This document shows positions 59,706 through 64,000 of a DNA stretch of 64,000 nt, piece by piece (positions within the stretch are counted from its first letter, which is position 1; every line of letters begins with the position of its first letter). The stretch lies in NCBI GenBank assembly GCA_028875055.1, contig JAPPGG010000045.1, forward strand, positions 124,001 to 188,000, written 5' to 3'. Under the pieces are notes generated by a model. The model had not been told where the DNA came from. It ran no database searches and saw nothing but the letters and a program-made list of their open reading frames with translations. Both the position numbers and the translations under genes were made by a program. This stretch comes from Chloroflexota bacterium. Its GTDB lineage: Bacteria > Chloroflexota > Dehalococcoidia > Lucifugimonadales > UBA3495.

Positions 59706-60776
59706 ATGGAATTGTTTGAACACATGAGCGAATACGGATACGAACAACTGGTTATGTGTTCCGACCCGGCATCCGGCTTGAAGGCCATTATTGCGGTTCA
59801 CGACACTACCCTTGGTCCCGCTTGCGGCGGGACCCGGATCTGGCCATATGCCACCGAGGAAGAGGCTTTGCGAGATGCCCTGAGACTGGGCCGGGCCATG
59901 ACCTATAAGTCGGCTACGGCCGGGCTGAACCTTGGAGGAGGCAAGGGCGTAATAATTGCCGACCCCAATACCCAGAAGACGGAAGCACTGCTCCGGGCTT
60001 ACGGCCGCTTCGTGGATACCCTCGGGGGACGCTACTTGACCACCACTGACGTGGGCAGCACAGGCAGAGACCTGGAATTCGTTAGCCAGGAAACCGGGTA
60101 TGTAGTTGGGTTGCCCCTCTCCCTGGGTGGGAGCGGCGACACCTCCATTATGACAGGCTTGGGCGTGTATATGGGAATTAAGGCCTGCGCCCGGGAAACC
60201 TGGGGTACCGACTCCCTAAGGGGCAAGCGAGTCGCCATGCAGGGCTTCGGCAAAGTGGCCTTCCACACGGCGCAGCGCCTGTTGGACGAAGATGCTCAGA
60301 TAGTAGTTACCGACGTTTACCAGGGTGCGCTGGACAGGGCCAGAGACATGGGCATAAAAGTCGTAACGCCGGACGAAATCTACGACGTACCTTGCGACAT
60401 CTTTTCCCCCTGCGCACTGGGGGGCATCATCAACAGCGACACCATTTCCCGACTGACATGCAAGGTAGTGGCGGGCGGGGCCAACAACCAGTTGATGACG
60501 GACGCCGATGGGGAGGAATTGCACCGCCGAGGCATCCTTTACGCCCCCGACTACGTGGTAAATGCCGGTGGCATCATCAACGTATCCGCGGAGGTGGGGA
60601 TGGCCTACAATCCAGACCTGGCACGGGAGAAGACTGAGCGAATATACGAGGTGATGGAACGGGTTATCCATACCTCGAAGCGGGAGGAAATTCCCACATT
60701 CCTAGCCGCCGACCGCGTAGCCGAGGAGCGTCTGGCCTCTGTCCGGGGAGTACGCCAGCTGCGGCGTTTCCGTTAG
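59706..60776 (+). CDS. Leucine (branched-chain amino acid) dehydrogenase
   Basis: This 356-residue NAD-dependent amino acid dehydrogenase of the Glu/Leu/Phe/Val family has GPACGGTRIWPYATEEEALRDALRLGRAMTYKSATAGLNLGGGKGVII near residues 34-82 (described), with both substrate-binding and catalytic lysines (MTYK and GGGKG). The Rossmann motif MQGFGKVAFHTAQRL is near residue 178 and NAGGIINVSAE near residue 285. It oxidatively deaminates leucine, isoleucine or valine. The ATG at 59706 is chosen because GGAGGT is 7 bases upstream. Confidence 0.92.
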   Translation: MELFEHMSEYGYEQLVMCSDPASGLKAIIAVHDTTLGPACGGTRIWPYATEEEALRDALRLGRAMTYKSATAGLNLGGGKGVIIADPNTQKTEALLRAYGRFVDTLGGRYLTTTDVGSTGRDLEFVSQETGYVVGLPLSLGGSGDTSIMTGLGVYMGIKACARETWGTDSLRGKRVAMQGFGKVAFHTAQRLLDEDAQIVVTDVYQGALDRARDMGIKVVTPDEIYDVPCDIFSPCALGGIINSDTISRLTCKVVAGGANNQLMTDADGEELHRRGILYAPDYVVNAGGIINVSAEVGMAYNPDLAREKTERIYEVMERVIHTSKREEIPTFLAADRVAEERLASVRGVRQLRRFR

Positions 60777-60815
60777 CCCCAAATTCAGGGGTCCTGCAAC
60801 CTTGCCTCACAGCAC

Positions 60816-60841
60816 AAGCACGAGTCATCCCGAATTTTGGG
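60816..60841 (+). repeat. Left terminal inverted repeat of the IS
   Basis: Left end containing GAGTCATCCCG followed by AATTTTGGG, complementary to 62257-62282 with one mismatch near the outer edge. Confidence 0.8.
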
Positions 60842-60878
60842 AAGATCCAGAAACTGGTTTGGGATGAACCTATAAAAG

Positions 60879-60937
60879 AAGACCCCCCATATGGTGGATT
60901 GGTAGTTGACGAAACTCCATACCACTGAGGGGGTCTT
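60879..60937 (+). promoter_or_regulatory. Hairpin masking the transposase ribosome binding site
   Basis: AAGACCCCC (60879-60887) pairs perfectly with GGGGGTCTT (60929-60937), and TATGG/CCATA inside extend it. The right arm is the ribosome binding site of the transposase, 4-5 bases before its ATG at 60942. A transcript entering from outside would fold it away, whereas a shorter transcript starting inside would not. Confidence 0.5.
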
Positions 60938-60941
60938 TCTA

Positions 60942-62273
60942 ATGTTGGGGGATAGGGAAGGGCGGAAGCAAGCCCAATCGGTAGCGAATTTATTGGAATT
61001 ATTCATCGGGCCATTGGAAGGGTGGCTGGATGACCAACTGGATCGAAGGTTGGTGCGCACCTTCTTCCTGGCCCTGGCCGCCATGGTGCGACTGCGGCAC
61101 AACCGGTCGGGACTGCTGCTCAGTGAACTGGGCGCTCACATCCTGTCCCCAGACAAAGCTCCGGCGGGCACCAAGCGGCTGAGCAACCTGCTTCGCTCTC
61201 CCAAGTGGTCTCACACCTTGCTGGAACGGTTCCTGTGGTACCGGGCCGACCTGGCCCTCGGTGATCTGCAAGGAGCTGGGGAGACTCCCCTGGCCCTGTG
61301 GGACGAGAGTGTCCTGGAGAAATCGGAAAGCATCGCCCTGGAGGGATTGGGGCCGGTACGCTCCAGCAAGGCCGCCCGCCTGAAGCGCATCAAGCCCGGC
61401 TATTACAACCCGCCAGGAGGGCCGCCGGTATTCGTACCCGGCCTCCAGTGGATTGCCATCATGGTGGCTGGCTTTTCTGGAGCCCCCACCCTGGCGGCCA
61501 TGCGCTGGTGGACCCGGCGCGGCCCTTGGGCCAGCGACCGCTTCACCAACCTGACATCCCTCCTGGACCGATGTTCCGAGCAGTGGGGGCAGCGGGTCAT
61601 TCACGTGTGGGATCGGGGCTTTGCCGGCGGACCCTGGCTCAAGGAGTTGACCAGCCGGCGGTTGCGCTTCGTCATGCGCTGGCACACCAACTACCTGCTT
61701 ACCGATGACAAGGGCAGCCGTCGCGCCTGGCAGATATCCCGGGGCAAGCGTTCGGTGGACCACCGGATGATCTGGGACATCAACCGACGTCAGTACCGCA
61801 AGACGGGCATCGTCTATCTGCCAGTAGGCCATCCCCAGGTGGACCAGCCCCTGTGGCTGGTGGTCTCCCGACCCGGCCCGGGCCGCAAGCCCTGGTACCT
61901 GCTGACCAATGAATCTATATATGACGTGGCAGATGCCTGGAGGGTGGTCTTTGCCTATGCCCGCCGCTGGCAGGTGGAACTGTGCTACCGAGCCTGCAAG
62001 ACCGACCTGGCCATGGAAAGCCCCCGTCTCTGGTTCTGGGAGAACCGGCTCAAGCTCCTGCTCATGGTCAGCCTGCTCTACTCCTTTCTGCTGTCCTTGT
62101 TGGACTCCTGTCAGCAACCCCTGGTGATAGATCTCCTGCGTCACTGGTGCCACAGAACCGGAAAGCGGTACCGCGACGCCGCGATACCGCTTCCCAGACT
62201 CAGGTCAGCCTTAAATGCCCTTTGGCTTACCTATCCTCCAACTTTCTCTATCTGTCCCCAAAATTCGGGATGA
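60942..62273 (+). CDS. IS4-family transposase
   Basis: This 443-residue DDE transposase has the first Asp in LALWDESVLEKSES near residue 117, the second in VIHVWDRGFAGGPWL near residue 217 and the Glu in the Y-(2)-R-(3)-E-like block YARRWQVELCYRACKTDLAMESPRLW near residue 340. The ATG at 60942 is preferred to a TTG at 60906 because GAGGGGGT immediately precedes it. The frame is intact, so the element may still be functional. It cuts and joins at the inverted repeats listed separately. Confidence 0.9.
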   Translation: MLGDREGRKQAQSVANLLELFIGPLEGWLDDQLDRRLVRTFFLALAAMVRLRHNRSGLLLSELGAHILSPDKAPAGTKRLSNLLRSPKWSHTLLERFLWYRADLALGDLQGAGETPLALWDESVLEKSESIALEGLGPVRSSKAARLKRIKPGYYNPPGGPPVFVPGLQWIAIMVAGFSGAPTLAAMRWWTRRGPWASDRFTNLTSLLDRCSEQWGQRVIHVWDRGFAGGPWLKELTSRRLRFVMRWHTNYLLTDDKGSRRAWQISRGKRSVDHRMIWDINRRQYRKTGIVYLPVGHPQVDQPLWLVVSRPGPGRKPWYLLTNESIYDVADAWRVVFAYARRWQVELCYRACKTDLAMESPRLWFWENRLKLLLMVSLLYSFLLSLLDSCQQPLVIDLLRHWCHRTGKRYRDAAIPLPRLRSALNALWLTYPPTFSICPQNSG

Positions 62274-62282
62274 CTCATGCTT
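62257..62282 (-). repeat. Right terminal inverted repeat of the IS
   Basis: CCCAAAATTCGGGATGACTC and following bases are the complement of the left end at 60816-60841. Confidence 0.8.
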
Positions 62283-62312
62283 TTCTTTTATGGACCAATA
62301 TCCTTCAATGGT

Positions 62313-63113
62313 CTATTCGACCACGAGGGTGGCATCCCCCAAGCCCTCCACCGAAACAACAGCCTTATCACCGGGCGCCAGGAATCTGGGAGGAACTATA
62401 CTTCCAGTGATTACAATGGCACCGGCAGGCAGCCCATCTCCTTCTCCAGCCAGCTTGTTGGCCAGCCAGGCCAGAGGTTCGAAGGGGTGCCCCATAACAT
62501 CTGAGCCGTAACCGGAACCGACTTCCTCGCCGTTTACCGTTGCAACTCCTCTTGCCGCCGTCAGGTCCAGGTCTTGCCAATTGGTAACCGGCGGGCCCAA
62601 TATCGCTCCGGCATTGGATATGTTGGTTGCCACCGAGGTCAATGTCCGTACCAGGCCGTGCACTCCCTCGGGCAGACGCATGTCAATTACCTCAAAGGCC
62701 GTCATCACGGACTCTACCGCTGCAGACACTGACTCCCGGCTGTAGGGAGCGCCCGAGGCGGGAAGGCTGGCACCCAGCCTCACTGCAATTTCGCACTCGA
62801 AACCCAGCCGCTGGTATGCGCTTCCCTTCAATGTGTAGGGTGAGTGATGAACCGTGGCTGCCATCAGGCCGCCGGAGCAGGGCTCATTCCAGCCTGCCTG
62901 TTGTTGCATAAGTTCCGTAGTGTAGGCCAGCTTGTAGCCCACCAACTCGCCCTGAACTTCCGCCAGGAGCTTCAGGTACTCCCGCTGCACATCGTAAGCA
63001 TCGGTAATGGTGTCAATGCCCCAGGGGCCGGGCAATGCCGTAAAGAGCTGGCTGACCCGGTATTGGGCGAAGAGGTCATGGGCTGCCGCTTCGATCTTGC
63101 TGTTGGATGTCAC
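62313..63113 (-). CDS. 2-oxo-4-pentenoate hydratase / fumarylacetoacetase-family enzyme
   Basis: This 266-residue enzyme is of the MhpD/XylJ/fumarylacetoacetate hydrolase type. It has VGYKLAYTTELMQQQAG near residue 57, the FECEIAVRLGASLP segment near residue 103 carrying metal ligands, EVIDMRLPE near residue 145 and the C-terminal GDGLPAGAIVITGSIVPP. It hydrates 2-hydroxypenta-2,4-dienoate or a related ring-cleavage product, feeding an aldolase such as the HpcH-type one at 42.7 kb. The GTG start has GGGAGGG 6 bases upstream. The IS ends 31 bases beyond its stop. Confidence 0.88.
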   Translation of the reverse strand: MTSNSKIEAAAHDLFAQYRVSQLFTALPGPWGIDTITDAYDVQREYLKLLAEVQGELVGYKLAYTTELMQQQAGWNEPCSGGLMAATVHHSPYTLKGSAYQRLGFECEIAVRLGASLPASGAPYSRESVSAAVESVMTAFEVIDMRLPEGVHGLVRTLTSVATNISNAGAILGPPVTNWQDLDLTAARGVATVNGEEVGSGYGSDVMGHPFEPLAWLANKLAGEGDGLPAGAIVITGSIVPPRFLAPGDKAVVSVEGLGDATLVVE

Positions 63114-63289
63114 TAAAATCCCTCCCTGCTTCCGTAACCGGCTGGATAGCTCTACCGGAGACCCTGACCGTGAACTTCCAGCCTAAATCAAACTGGGAAG
63201 AGGGCCGACTGTTGGCCCCTCAGGGCTGGCGCCGACCCTCTTCTCTCGTTCCCTCGCTGGGGATGGAAGCCTGTTCCCAGGCAAGCAGG

Positions 63290-63496
63290 CTATTGAGCTT
63301 CGCTGGGAGCCTCAAATCCTGCGTCGCGGTGGCCGCCATCGCAGAAAGGCTTGTTGTTGGAAGCGCCACAGCGGCAAAGGGACACCCACTGACCTTCAGG
63401 AATGGTGTAGTTGTTGCCGGACTGATCAACAATCTCTATGGGGCCGGTAACCCGGTTCGGCCCGTTGGCGCGAACTTCAACCTTGACGTCTGCCAT
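63290..63496 (-). CDS. CDGSH iron-sulfur domain protein
   Basis: This 68-residue protein is a single CDGSH-type domain with the 2Fe-2S cluster motif SLCRCGASNNKPFCDGGH near residues 40-57, having the three Cys and one His ligands. The N-terminal half is a beta-rich IKVEVRANGPNRVTGPIEIVD-like segment. It is likely a small electron-transfer or redox-sensing protein. GGGGAGGATATTC precedes the ATG. Confidence 0.92.
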   Translation of the reverse strand: MADVKVEVRANGPNRVTGPIEIVDQSGNNYTIPEGQWVSLCRCGASNNKPFCDGGHRDAGFEAPSEAQ

Positions 63497-63650
63497 GAAT
63501 ATCCTCCCCTTATATGTAAGCTTCTAAACCACCCATGGTAGGCCAAATGACAAACCTGATCATTTCGACCGTTTTGGTAGTCTGACACCTGCCAAATATG
63601 GTGTCAAGGTCAATGGCAGAGGCATCCGCCCTCGGTGGTCGGTCCAGTTC

Positions 63651-63881
63651 TTAGTGGGCGCAGCCCCCACCGCAGCAGCCACCACCTCTCAGGGGAGGAA
63701 CCGGCATCTGGCTGAAATCGCCGACACCGGAAGATTCCCCGGAACTGATGGAGGCGAAAACGGACAGAGCGCGCTTGGCGGGCTGCTCGCAATGCGGGCA
63801 ATCCGCGCCTGTGGCGCTCATGGACTGCAGTTTTTCGAACTTATGGTTGCAGGTGGGGCAAAGATACTCGTAAATAGGCAT
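63651..63881 (-). CDS. FmdB-family zinc ribbon protein
   Basis: This 76-residue protein has the FmdB/CxxC zinc ribbon MPIYEYLCPTCNHKFEKLQ with the second pair in DCPHCEQPAKR. A Ser- and Gly-rich tail ends GGGCCGGGCAH, which could bind extra metal. FmdB proteins are proposed regulatory or metal-binding factors, and the function is not settled. GGAGGAAGG is found upstream of the ATG. The minus-strand order leaves 154 bases to the CDGSH gene. Confidence 0.9.
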   Translation of the reverse strand: MPIYEYLCPTCNHKFEKLQSMSATGADCPHCEQPAKRALSVFASISSGESSGVGDFSQMPVPPLRGGGCCGGGCAH

Positions 63882-63966
63882 AACGTGCCTTCCTCCTTGC
63901 TGTTTTCTCTAGCTTTTGTGTGAAAATGTTACTGAGGCATTGGCTGATAGTCAAGGCGGAGCAGTT

Positions 63967-64000
63967 TTAGAGTTTGACTCCCTCAACAACCTTGGCAATC
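63967..64000 (-). CDS. Possible C-terminal end of a gene running off the window
   Basis: On the minus strand a frame entering at the window end reads IAKVVEGVKL and stops with TAA at 63969-63967. Ten residues are not enough to name it or to be sure it is coding; it is noted only because it runs off the edge. Confidence 0.25.
   Translation of the reverse strand, partial: IAKVVEGVKL

Larger units (their letters stand above)
60816..62282 (+). mobile_element. IS4-type insertion sequence with terminal inverted repeats
   Basis: A single transposase gene is bounded by inverted repeats, 60816-60841 on the left and 62257-62282 on the right. They match over 26 bases with one difference; the core is TCATCCCGAATTTTGGG. 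The element is about 1.47 kb. No target duplication was recognised beyond the repeats, which may indicate an old insertion or short mismatched duplications. It sits between the leucine dehydrogenase gene and the end of the convergent hydratase gene and breaks neither. Confidence 0.85.

Noticed and set aside
60999-62153. Minus-strand open frame of 384 codons inside the insertion sequence
   Set aside because: It is the antisense shadow of the transposase, with low-complexity composition.
1-64000. CRISPR arrays, tRNA, rRNA and prophage genes
   Set aside because: No regularly spaced direct repeats, no T-loop or rRNA core sequences and no phage structural genes were recognised by reading both strands.

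Overview
The window is GC-rich bacterial chromosome, densely packed with mostly short operons on both strands. The mix suggests a heterotrophic Chloroflexota of the Dehalococcoidia/SAR202 type. That placement is an inference from gene content: a luciferase-like flavin oxidoreductase, enolase-superfamily and SDR enzymes, NIPSNAP, DUF1989, Asp-box proteins, and late cobalamin synthesis from corrinoid precursors. No rRNA, tRNA, CRISPR array or prophage was recognised.

Layout. 1-9.7 kb: an M20 peptidase cut by the window edge, ilvE, plsY, an EamA permease, an arylsulfotransferase-like protein, an SDR, a two-subunit CoA-transferase, an Asp-box protein and an unknown protein. 10-22.5 kb: a D-malate/tartrate dehydrogenase, then a long minus-strand cobalamin operon. 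Its leader has a promoter, a cobalamin riboswitch and an intrinsic terminator, followed by a haem-utilisation-like small protein and cbiA, cobO, cobT, cobS, cbiB, cobD, cobC, cbiP, cobU and pduX. This set converts cobyrinate to adenosylcobalamin and makes the aminopropanol arm; no corrin-ring genes are present. 23-30 kb: a second SDR, a ROK kinase and a cytochrome c maturation block (ccmF, a zinc-ribbon protein, a membrane protein and a TlpA/CcmG thioredoxin). 30-46.8 kb: an orphan solute-binding lipoprotein and many catabolic oxidoreductases and lyases, plus a FIST-domain protein next to a leaderless periplasmic-binding-fold protein. 47-56.7 kb: an Eis-like acetyltransferase, a zinc alcohol dehydrogenase, a GrdB-like protein with an in-frame TGA, NIPSNAP, an enolase-superfamily enzyme, an orphan ThDP subunit, ArsM, a LmbE-like deacetylase and a hotdog protein. 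56.7-64 kb: a dockerin-bearing secreted protein, MoaE/MoaD, a peroxiredoxin with an in-frame TGA, leucine dehydrogenase, a complete IS4-type element, a hydratase, a CDGSH protein and an FmdB zinc ribbon.

The most striking result is two genes whose reading frames continue through a single TGA exactly where a redox cysteine belongs. One is a GrdB-family protein (UxxC, codon 161) and the other a peroxiredoxin (peroxidatic position, codon 44). Each TGA is followed at a suitable distance by a hairpin with a GU-containing apical loop, as expected of bacterial SECIS elements. Conventional gene calling splits or truncates both. Together they suggest that this organism uses selenocysteine, although no sel genes lie in the window.
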